From the NCBI GenBank assembly GCA_934454745.1, contig CAKSGP010000013.1, forward strand, positions 1 to 13,384: DNA of 13,384 nucleotides, read 5' to 3'. Numbering within the stretch: position 1 is the stretch's first letter; every line of letters begins with the position of its first letter. Shown here in pieces: positions 4,907-12,013 of the stretch. The notes under the pieces were generated by a model. That model had not been told where the DNA came from. It did no database searches and was given only the letters and a program-made list of their open reading frames with translations. Made by a program: the position numbers and the translations under genes. Origin of the DNA: an uncultured Clostridia bacterium (GTDB lineage Bacteria > Bacillota > Clostridia > UBA1381).

Positions 4907-5779
4907 GTGAATATATTTTCATATATTGTTGGAGCAGGCTTTGGCGGCTACTGGATGGTTGATTTAGCCAAAGCACTGATTGAAGGTATATGCAGCTGCT
5001 GTGCAACGGTGATAAAGGCATTAAATATTGATCCTGCCAGTTGTACAGATGGCACTGTCAAATCCACAATTTCAGCTGCTGCTACAACAATAGCAACGTT
5101 GCTTGTGGTAATAGAATTGTGTACACAAGCAATGGGCTTCCACTTTGATGATATCAATGATGCAGTCCGCTTTGGTTTTAAAGTTGTAGTATATAAGATA
5201 ATTATCGAAAACTCCTCAAAGATAGTTGATCTGGTTTATGGAATATTTGTTGATTCAGATGCGTGGACAAATATAGCAACAAGCGTTGAAGGTTTAAGTG
5301 GTGTATTTGATACCGGAGATTTAACAGAAAGCAAATTTAATTTGATTGGAGTAGTAGGAGAAATATTAGGTATAAAACAATTTTTTATAGGTCTGATCCT
5401 GCTCTTGATATCCATCGTAGTATGTGGTGTGCTTATAAAAATTATGGCAGCCATTGCCGGACTGCTGTTTGAACTTGCAATAAATATTGCAATCGCTCCA
5501 ATTCCCATTGCTACACTCGTAAACTCTCAGACACGAGGCATTGGAATTGGATTTATTAAAAACTTTGCAGGAAACTGTATGACATTGATGATGTACACCG
5601 TATGCTTTACAGTGTACTCAAATATAAAAGATGAAATACAAACAGCGTTTGCAGAACTTGTGCCATCTAATGATGATTTTCTGCTAATCAGCGGATTGGT
5701 AGGTTCACTAATTTCAATAATTCTTCTTTCAGTGGCAATCAAAAATGTCAGCACAATGATAAGCAAGATACTGTCATAA
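4907..5779 (+). CDS. VirB6/TrbL-like polytopic channel protein
   Basis: The gene begins at GTG 4907 with GAAGGGA (4891-4897) as ribosome binding site. The 290-aa protein has several membrane segments, roughly at 53-75, 157-183, 183-205, 222-239 and 257-279. Between residues 110 and 150 lies a soluble loop (DSDAWTNIATSVEGLSGVFD). The stretch FELAINIAIAPIPIATLV is typical of TrbL/VirB6-like inner-membrane components, where a Pro-containing helix is followed by a short polar turn and an amphipathic segment (GIGFIKNFAGNCMTLM). Such proteins form part of the membrane channel of conjugative type IV secretion. Its location between the pilin candidate and the PrgI-family gene matches the usual order. 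The protein family is likely; individual residues cannot be assigned roles. Confidence 0.82.
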   Translation: MNIFSYIVGAGFGGYWMVDLAKALIEGICSCCATVIKALNIDPASCTDGTVKSTISAAATTIATLLVVIELCTQAMGFHFDDINDAVRFGFKVVVYKIIIENSSKIVDLVYGIFVDSDAWTNIATSVEGLSGVFDTGDLTESKFNLIGVVGEILGIKQFFIGLILLLISIVVCGVLIKIMAAIAGLLFELAINIAIAPIPIATLVNSQTRGIGIGFIKNFAGNCMTLMMYTVCFTVYSNIKDEIQTAFAELVPSNDDFLLISGLVGSLISIILLSVAIKNVSTMISKILS

Positions 5780-5795
5780 CAGGGTGGTGATAAAA

Positions 5796-6230
5796 ATGGG
5801 AGTAATGCGAAGAAAGTTTCCTCATGAAATAAAGGCATATAAGTCAAATATGTTCTACGGATTAACCGCTCGTCAGGTCATATGCGTGGTAAGTGCCTTG
5901 GCACTTGCAGTTCCAACCGCCCTCATCGCAAGCAAGCTTGGGGTAAGCACTGATACAATCGGATATATAATCATGCTTGAGGTTGCACCATTCGGCGCAG
6001 CAGGATGGATAAACTACAACGATATGGCACTGGAGCGATTCGCTGAACAGATAATTAAATTTTATTTTGGATCCCGGAGGAGAAAATGGCAATTTACAAA
6101 TCCTGAAACAAAGATCCATGATGCTGTAATGGCAATAGAATTTGAGAGAATTTCTGAGGAACGGAAAAAAGAAATCGAAGAAATAAAGGCTAAGGAAAAA
6201 GCCGATAAAAAGGTGAAAAAAAGAAAGTAA
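5796..6230 (+). CDS. PrgI-family (VirB3-like) membrane protein
   Basis: The ATG at 5796 with AGGGTGGTGA (5781-5790) immediately ahead is the better start; an in-frame GTG at 5784 lies inside that site. The 144-aa protein opens with RRKFPHEIKAYKSNMFYGLTARQVIC, the signature of the PrgI family (short N-terminal segment, then GLTxRQ at residues 22-27). Two membrane helices follow at about 28-47 and 53-73. A conserved-looking aromatic segment (FAEQIIKFYF) comes next, and the tail from residue 118 is a very charged Lys/Glu helix. PrgI proteins act as the VirB3 equivalent and sit beside VirB4 in Firmicutes conjugation systems, probably holding the ATPase at the membrane. The VirB4 gene starts 14 bases later, so the two are surely co-transcribed. 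The basic tail is longer than I expect for the family. Confidence 0.88.
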   Translation: MGVMRRKFPHEIKAYKSNMFYGLTARQVICVVSALALAVPTALIASKLGVSTDTIGYIIMLEVAPFGAAGWINYNDMALERFAEQIIKFYFGSRRRKWQFTNPETKIHDAVMAIEFERISEERKKEIEEIKAKEKADKKVKKRK

Positions 6231-6244
6231 GGGAGGAAACAAAT

Positions 6245-9202
6245 ATGAATGAAGAAGTTACAGTAACATCTGCATCCACTACTGAAGCAAGTGGGGTGGA
6301 AACAGAAATAGCTTCCGATGCAGGAACAGAAATTACTGTTACTGTTAATTCAGCAAACCCAGAAGAAAGCGTAACAGGCACAGCAGAAGCCCCTGCCGGT
6401 GAAAGTATAACAAGTGAACCACTCAGTTACGAAGAATTTATGTCAATGCACGACTCCAATTATACCGAGCCGGAGCAAACTGCAAGTTTCACTGATATTA
6501 CAAGAGAAATTTTCACAAGCGAAAATACTACCGAAGCTGTATCTGCCGTAGTCACACTTGAAGAGGAAGCTATAGAAACTGAGGTTACAACCACTGTAGT
6601 ACAACAGCAAGCTGCACAACAGGAAAGCAAGGCTCTTGACCTTTCCTCTCTTGAACAGTATAAAAGCATTATACTTATTGTGCTGATCGCAGCTGTGTGC
6701 ATTTTTATATATCCGAAACTTAAAACTAAAGGTGGCAAGGGCAGTGCAAAACAGCGAGATGCCGAAAGATTATCAAAAGAGCGCAAAGACGGCGCTGAAA
6801 AGAAGAATAAGAATAACGCTAAAAAGAAAGTCAACTCTGCAAGAAAAACAGTTGCAGCGACCCTTCCTTACAGGAAATGCCTTGCAAATGATATCTGGGA
6901 ACTAAATGATAACCGTTATTCCAAGGTTTATAAGATTGACGATATAAATTATAACCTTGGCGATGAAAATCAGCAGGATAACATACTGTACAGCTATCGT
7001 ATGTTTCTTAACTCACTTGATGATACAGAGGAATGCCAAATATCCGTTATGAACGAACCTATTGACATTGAAAAGTACGAGAGAGCAGTGCTTGTGGAAC
7101 GGCAATCAGATGAGTTTGATGAACTGCGGCAGGAATACAACGAACGTGTTCTGATCCCTGCACTCTCAAAAGGAAATAATGCAATACGGAAAAACATTTA
7201 CATTACAATGACAATTAAAGCCCCCGATGAAGAGGTTGCAGACAGACGATTTAAAACTATTGACCTCAAACTAAAAAATGGCTTTGACAAAATAGGCAGC
7301 ACAAGACTGGAACCTCTTACAAATCAGGAAAGGCTTGAAGTTGTAAAGACCTTTTTCATTGACAAAGAATATAAGCTCCCTATATTCACAGAAGAAGAGC
7401 TGAAGAAGGGTATTGAAAAAACATATATCTGCCCGGACTACTTTGATTTTACAAAGCCTGACTACTTCATGTTTGGCGATTATTACTGCAAGACGGTGTT
7501 TATAAAAGAATATCCACATGAAGCAGGGGATACGATCATTAAGGATCTGATTGCAACAAACATCAATATGGCAGTAACAACCACAGCCTTTGCATATGAT
7601 TCGGCAAAAGCAAGGCAGATAGTGCAGAGAAAAATCGGTGATGTTACCGCCGATATGGGGCAGCGTGAGCAGAAAGCTGTTAAAGCAGGCTATTTCAGCA
7701 CGACCATGCCGCAGCGAATAAAGAATATGCTTGAAGATTTCAAGATGCTCTTTGATATGATTTCTGTAGAGGACCAGAAGCTCTTCCTTGCCAATACTAT
7801 AATAATGGTAAAGGCAAAAACATATGACGAGCTGAAATCCAATATGGAAATTATAGCTTCCTCTCTTAAATCCAATGGCTGCTCTTATTCCGAAATGAAG
7901 TATCAACAAGAGGAAGGACTTTGGGATGCGCTTCCCATCGGAACTCAAAGGAGGTTCCAGTGGAACAGAACGTTACCCTCCGAAAGTCTTGAAGTTCTTA
8001 CGCCTTTTAACGTAAAGGAGATACAGCAGGACGATGCAGTATATTACGGCTGCAACAGACTTTCAAACAACATTATTTGCTTTAACCGAATGAGAACAAT
8101 GCCGGGATTTGTAAATCCTGCGGGATTTATTCTTGGTGTATCAGGTTCAGGTAAATCATTTTATGTTAAGCGTGAAATGATGGATGTATTCCTCAGATAT
8201 GCTGATGCAGAAATAATCGTAATTGACCCTGAGCGTGAATACGTGTCAATGGCTCAGATGTTCAAGGGACAGAGTATAAAGATTTCCACCGGATCAAAAA
8301 ACTACATCAATCCCTTTGATTTTGATAACAGGCTTCTTGAAGAAGAGGATTATGATGTAATCAAAGAAAAATCTCAGCTTATAACGTCGTTCATTGCGTG
8401 TATGTATAATAACAGACCGCTGACTCCGCAGGAACAATCATTTATTGACAGGTGTGTAAGACTTACGTACATCAATTCACATTACCTCGAAACACTTGAC
8501 CCCAACGATATCCCTGTTCTTGGCGATATGTATGAAATAATGAAAGCTGAAACAGAAAATGTTGATCCAAACATGAAAAGAGATATGCTGGCTACGCTTG
8601 AAATGTATGTCGGCGATGGATCTGCCAACTACTTTAACCACAGATCAAGTGTCAATATCTACAACAGATTTGTTTCCTTTGACATTAAGGAACTTACAGG
8701 TGTACTCAAGACACAGGCGATGCTGCTTGTACTTGATAACATCTGGAATAGGCTTTCAGCCAATAGAGACAGAGGAATACCTACTTGGATTTATGTAGAT
8801 GAAATCCATGTCCTTTTTGAAAATACATACTGCCGTAACTTCATTCAGCAGTTATACAAACGAGCCAGAAAATATGGCGGTGTAATAACAGGTATCACAC
8901 AGAATATCATTGATATTCTCAGAGACGACAGCTGTGTAACGATGCTGGCAAACTGTGAGTTCATCGTTATGCTCAAACAGTCACCTTCGGATATCATTAA
9001 ACTCAAAGAAGTTCTCCATTACAGTGATTCTGAGCTTGCATTTGTCGAAAATGTAGCAGCAGGCGAAGGACTGCTTTCTATCTCAGGCAACAAGCTTCCG
9101 TTCTATGATAAATTCCCGAAAGATACAAAATTGTACGCAAATATGTCAACGGCGTTCAACGAGACAAAGGAAATTATGGAGAAAAGCACTGTGACAATGT
9201 AA
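6245..9202 (+). CDS. VirB4-type conjugation ATPase (CD1110-like) with extra membrane-anchored N-terminus
   Basis: The ATG at 6245 follows GGGAGGAAAC (6231-6240). The 985-aa protein ends with a VirB4/TraE ATPase that energises substrate and pilin handling in conjugation. From about residue 200, segments such as YRKCLANDIWELNDNRYSKV and FLNSLDDTEECQISVMNEP match the N-terminal domain of CD1110-family VirB4 proteins. The Walker A motif is GVSGSGKS at 631-638, preceded by GFVNPAGFILG. The Walker B is TWIYVDEIH at 847-855, with acidic residues D852 and E853. ARKYGGVITGITQN is the expected motif after Walker B. Residues 1-135 are a Thr/Glu/Ser-rich acidic segment, 141-157 a single hydrophobic helix, and 161-195 a Lys-rich stretch, so this copy carries about 200 residues ahead of the usual start. 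VirB4 identity is secure; the reason for the extension is not known. Confidence 0.95.
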   Translation: MNEEVTVTSASTTEASGVETEIASDAGTEITVTVNSANPEESVTGTAEAPAGESITSEPLSYEEFMSMHDSNYTEPEQTASFTDITREIFTSENTTEAVSAVVTLEEEAIETEVTTTVVQQQAAQQESKALDLSSLEQYKSIILIVLIAAVCIFIYPKLKTKGGKGSAKQRDAERLSKERKDGAEKKNKNNAKKKVNSARKTVAATLPYRKCLANDIWELNDNRYSKVYKIDDINYNLGDENQQDNILYSYRMFLNSLDDTEECQISVMNEPIDIEKYERAVLVERQSDEFDELRQEYNERVLIPALSKGNNAIRKNIYITMTIKAPDEEVADRRFKTIDLKLKNGFDKIGSTRLEPLTNQERLEVVKTFFIDKEYKLPIFTEEELKKGIEKTYICPDYFDFTKPDYFMFGDYYCKTVFIKEYPHEAGDTIIKDLIATNINMAVTTTAFAYDSAKARQIVQRKIGDVTADMGQREQKAVKAGYFSTTMPQRIKNMLEDFKMLFDMISVEDQKLFLANTIIMVKAKTYDELKSNMEIIASSLKSNGCSYSEMKYQQEEGLWDALPIGTQRRFQWNRTLPSESLEVLTPFNVKEIQQDDAVYYGCNRLSNNIICFNRMRTMPGFVNPAGFILGVSGSGKSFYVKREMMDVFLRYADAEIIVIDPEREYVSMAQMFKGQSIKISTGSKNYINPFDFDNRLLEEEDYDVIKEKSQLITSFIACMYNNRPLTPQEQSFIDRCVRLTYINSHYLETLDPNDIPVLGDMYEIMKAETENVDPNMKRDMLATLEMYVGDGSANYFNHRSSVNIYNRFVSFDIKELTGVLKTQAMLLVLDNIWNRLSANRDRGIPTWIYVDEIHVLFENTYCRNFIQQLYKRARKYGGVITGITQNIIDILRDDSCVTMLANCEFIVMLKQSPSDIIKLKEVLHYSDSELAFVENVAAGEGLLSISGNKLPFYDKFPKDTKLYANMSTAFNETKEIMEKSTVTM

Positions 9203-9210
9203 GTAATCAG

Positions 9211-9236
9211 CCTCATTCTCCTGTAGAGGAATGAGG
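9211..9236 (+). repeat. Intergenic hairpin, CATTC/GAATG family, copy 2
   Basis: CCTCATTC (9211-9218) pairs perfectly with GAATGAGG (9229-9236), with further weak pairs inside. It lies between the VirB4 stop and the ribosome binding site of the next gene and has no T-run. It shares its core with hairpins at 1872-1892 and 11621-11649. Confidence 0.75.
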
Positions 9237-9253
9237 CGGAAAGGATCAGTAAT

Positions 9254-9613
9254 ATGAAAGTATATGTAAGAGGAATAGAAAAAACATCAACGTTATACCT
9301 TTACGGAACAGGAGACGATGAAGTCACCGAAAAATTCATCTTAAAGCTCGGAACCAGCCCAAACGAATGTGAGATTGTAACAGATGAGCTTAAAGAGGAA
9401 ATCGGCAGCGATGTTGACTGGAATGATGTAAAATTCATCATGTCAGAATATGTTTTCAACAAGTACGCTACAATGTTTGAGCGAATACAGGATATTTATG
9501 ATAGAGTCAATGATACAGCAATAAAGCATAACAAGACCACCGATGAGATTTATGACTATCTTATAGAAAAAGGTATAATAACCGAAAAAGAGTGCAGAGC
9601 ATTCATATGTTAA
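9254..9613 (+). CDS. Hypothetical protein, 119 aa
   Basis: I do not recognise this protein. The ATG at 9254 follows GGAAAGGA (9238-9245). The N-terminal half looks like a small beta-sheet unit (KVYVRGIEKTSTLYLYG, then FILKLG and CEIVTDEL), and the C-terminal half is helical and acidic (YATMFERIQDIYDRVNDTAI, then TTDEIYDYLIEKGIITEKEC). There is no signal peptide or membrane helix, so it should be cytosolic. It lies after VirB4 and 18 bases before the diguanylate cyclase gene, so the two genes are probably co-expressed, and it could be a partner or regulator of that enzyme. That is inference from position only. Confidence 0.72.
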   Translation: MKVYVRGIEKTSTLYLYGTGDDEVTEKFILKLGTSPNECEIVTDELKEEIGSDVDWNDVKFIMSEYVFNKYATMFERIQDIYDRVNDTAIKHNKTTDEIYDYLIEKGIITEKECRAFIC

Positions 9614-9631
9614 ATAGGGGAGGACTAAAAA

Positions 9632-11614
9632 GTGGAAAAAAACACAGAATGGATAAATCATCTGCCTGATGCTTTGAAAAGTCCATTTAAAACAATGTAT
9701 GACCTTATTTTCAAGCAGGACGATAAAATAAAAGAACTGGAAAAACGTCTGAAAGATGCGGAGAGCAAGCTTGATGAAACCCAAAAGGAGCTTGCCAAGA
9801 CTGCGGAAGTTGCTGAAAAAGCAGTTGTCAGAGCTGAAAAAGCCGAAAATAAGATTGAGAAGCTTGAGCATAAAACCGACGTTGCCAATAAGTTTATTGC
9901 AGCAATGACAGAAAGTCAGGACTTTGATAAGACAATGGAACAGGTTGAATCCATGACAAAACAGACTATTGGCTGTGAAAAGGCAACGTTCTACAGACTT
10001 GATGAGGGTTCAAATAAGTTTTATAATTCTGACGGAAATTATAGAGACTGGACATCTTATCAGGATGCCGGAGAGCTTCGCAGTACGCTTATCAGTGGTG
10101 AAACAACAGTCATGGAAAATAAAGCTCTTATTCCGGTTCTTTCAGAAAGCGATAAACCTATTGGTGTAATAGTGGCAGAAAATTCAGAAGGATTTGAAAA
10201 TGCACCTTTCGATGAGCTTGGCAAGGGAAGTCAGTTTGCAAATAATGTTGCGCTTGCCATCGAAAAGGATATAGCCCACCAAAAGGCTATAACCGATCCG
10301 CTTACAGGATTGAAAAACAGAAACGGTAATGACGAGTTTGTAAAGTCAACAGTCGTGAAAAAGCTTAATAACAAAGAACCTGTATCAATAATCATGACTG
10401 ATATCGACCACTTTAAGCAATTTAATGATACCTTTGGTCACGATGCAGGAGACGAAGTAATAAAGAGCGTTGCAAATGTACTTGAATCCGTAACAAGGAA
10501 AGGATCAGACTGTGCATTCCGTTTTGGTGGAGAAGAACTGGTCGTTATTTGCAGCGGAGACGGTGTTGAAGCAATGGACATCGCAGAACGTGTTCGCAAG
10601 GCGGTAGAATCCACTGTACATAAATTCGAGAAGAATGGCATAATAGCAGACGAGCATTGCACAGTTTCTGTAGGAGTATCGCAGATGAATCCTGATATCC
10701 CCATTCATATTGAAAATGTAATGGAACAGTATAAAAAGGACTTTAAGCGTGCTGATGATGCTATTTATGTGGCAAAAGCAAGCGGCAGAAATCAGGTTGT
10801 AGCTGCAAATCCCACACACAAAATAGAATACCTCGCACACAAGGCAGCTAAGCTCATCGAAGCAAGTGGCGATAAAAATTTTGAAAATGCAAAACAGCTT
10901 ATGTTAAATGCAATCAAAACAAGAGATATGGGAACTGTAATAAATACTGTTCGAGGTGCAGCGGTTAATAATTCCTCTATGTTCAACGCTTCTGAGGAAT
11001 TACTCGGTGAAATAGAGCAGTTCGTAAATCCCGAACCTCATATGATACTTAAACTGACCGACAATGACATGACTAAATACTTCCACACTACTCAGATGGA
11101 TGCAAAGGGCATAATGGATAAAGTGGCAATGGGCGCAACCATCCTTGACTTTATGGCAATGAAGAGCATGACAGAAGTGACCAAAGCGGAGTATGATATC
11201 ATAGACAAGCTTGACAGCAAAATGAAACTTGATGTAAACAGGGATGAAAATCTCTTTAAGTTTGAAGCAGGTCGCAAGGTTATTGATATTCATATCAGAG
11301 ACTCGGAAATGTCACTTTCCGAAGCAAGAAAGCTTACAAGAAACTGCCCTGATAATAAGGCACTTCTGAATGACTTCATCCGTGTGAAGTTAAAGTTGCG
11401 AGGTATAAATGATAATATCTTCACAAATACCGTAAACGCAATAAAGGATATAAAAAACCAGATTATAAAAGGACCAATAATCTCAAAGCTTGATAAAATA
11501 CCTGCATGGGCAGATAAGATGAAAGCTGCGCTTGATACCGCCGACAAAATGATGAGCAAGGATGAACAGGCACACAGCACAGAACTAAAGAACGATAGCC
11601 ACGAAACAAAGTAA
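9632..11614 (+). CDS. Diguanylate cyclase: coiled coil, GAF, GGDEF and an unrecognised C-terminal domain
   Basis: The gene starts at GTG 9632 behind AGGGGAGGA (9616-9624). The 660-aa protein has a charged coiled coil at 31-85, a GAF-like sensor at about 86-213, and a GGDEF domain at about 216-395. The GGDEF opens with the typical TDPLTGLKNR (221-230), has DIDHFKQFNDTFGHDAGD (257-274) with D257 as probable metal ligand, and the signature GGEEL at 299-303. The last residue is Leu instead of Phe, which is not catalytic, so synthesis of c-di-GMP from two GTP is expected. The product-inhibition site RxxD reads KGSD (290-293), so feedback may be weak. The last 260 residues or so form a helical region I cannot assign. 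No membrane helix is seen. It lies inside a conjugation operon and may tie transfer to c-di-GMP level. Confidence 0.92.
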   Translation: MEKNTEWINHLPDALKSPFKTMYDLIFKQDDKIKELEKRLKDAESKLDETQKELAKTAEVAEKAVVRAEKAENKIEKLEHKTDVANKFIAAMTESQDFDKTMEQVESMTKQTIGCEKATFYRLDEGSNKFYNSDGNYRDWTSYQDAGELRSTLISGETTVMENKALIPVLSESDKPIGVIVAENSEGFENAPFDELGKGSQFANNVALAIEKDIAHQKAITDPLTGLKNRNGNDEFVKSTVVKKLNNKEPVSIIMTDIDHFKQFNDTFGHDAGDEVIKSVANVLESVTRKGSDCAFRFGGEELVVICSGDGVEAMDIAERVRKAVESTVHKFEKNGIIADEHCTVSVGVSQMNPDIPIHIENVMEQYKKDFKRADDAIYVAKASGRNQVVAANPTHKIEYLAHKAAKLIEASGDKNFENAKQLMLNAIKTRDMGTVINTVRGAAVNNSSMFNASEELLGEIEQFVNPEPHMILKLTDNDMTKYFHTTQMDAKGIMDKVAMGATILDFMAMKSMTEVTKAEYDIIDKLDSKMKLDVNRDENLFKFEAGRKVIDIHIRDSEMSLSEARKLTRNCPDNKALLNDFIRVKLKLRGINDNIFTNTVNAIKDIKNQIIKGPIISKLDKIPAWADKMKAALDTADKMMSKDEQAHSTELKNDSHETK

Positions 11615-11620
11615 ATCCGA

Positions 11621-11649
11621 TACCCCATTCCCCAGTGGGGAATGGGGTA
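11621..11649 (+). repeat. Perfect 13-bp intergenic hairpin, CATTC/GAATG family, copy 3
   Basis: TACCCCATTCCCC (11621-11633) and GGGGAATGGGGTA (11637-11649) are perfect complements around the loop AGT. No T-run follows on either strand. The stem begins 7 bases after the diguanylate cyclase stop codon and is likely very stable in the mRNA. Confidence 0.9.
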
Positions 11650-11669
11650 AAAAGAAAGGGCGAGCTTGG

Positions 11670-11978
11670 ATGGATAAAAAAAAGATTTTAAGCATTATTG
11701 TTTTACTGATTGCAGTTATAGCATTTATGGCTATTCCCAATAAAAATCAGACTACTCCTGAAGAAGTGAATTCAACAACTGCATCTGTGACACAAATCGA
11801 AGAATCATCTTCTGAAACAGAAGATGAAAATACCACTGAGAAAGAAGAAAAAAAAGAATTTTTGGGAGGAATACGAATCGGAACAAGCAATCTGATAGTG
11901 TTAGCTGTTCTGGGTGCAATAATAGGGATCAATAAAATAAAAGAAATCAAAGCTTCAAAGTCACAGGAAAAAGACTAA
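11670..11978 (+). CDS. Small two-helix membrane protein, 102 aa
   Basis: The ATG at 11670 follows AAAGGG (11655-11660). Residues 6-23 form an N-terminal hydrophobic helix after KKK, so the start of the protein would be inside and the linker outside. Residues 25-63 are an acidic Thr/Ser/Glu linker, and residues 73-88 form a second helix, followed by a Lys-rich end. The layout (signal-like helix, acidic low-complexity linker, GG, helix, basic tail) is reminiscent of CD1107-type proteins of conjugative elements, but much shorter and without their central domain. It also resembles the extra N-terminus of the VirB4 above. It sits just before the start of the putative wall hydrolase and likely belongs to the same transcript. 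Function is unknown. Confidence 0.72.
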   Translation: MDKKKILSIIVLLIAVIAFMAIPNKNQTTPEEVNSTTASVTQIEESSSETEDENTTEKEEKKEFLGGIRIGTSNLIVLAVLGAIIGINKIKEIKASKSQEKD

Positions 11979-12013
11979 TTATCATTTCTTTTTAGAAGTG
12001 AGGAGGAAACTAT

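Noticed and set aside
7271..7948. 225-aa frame on the - strand
   Set aside because: It lies fully within the VirB4 gene, has a Cys-rich, His-rich composition unlike real proteins here, and no sensible ribosome binding site. The other - strand frames are rejected for the same kind of reason.
11621..11649. Intrinsic terminator
   Set aside because: The stem is perfect and GC-rich, but no T-run follows on either strand, and the following gene has its own site close behind. The same applies to the hairpin at 9211-9236.
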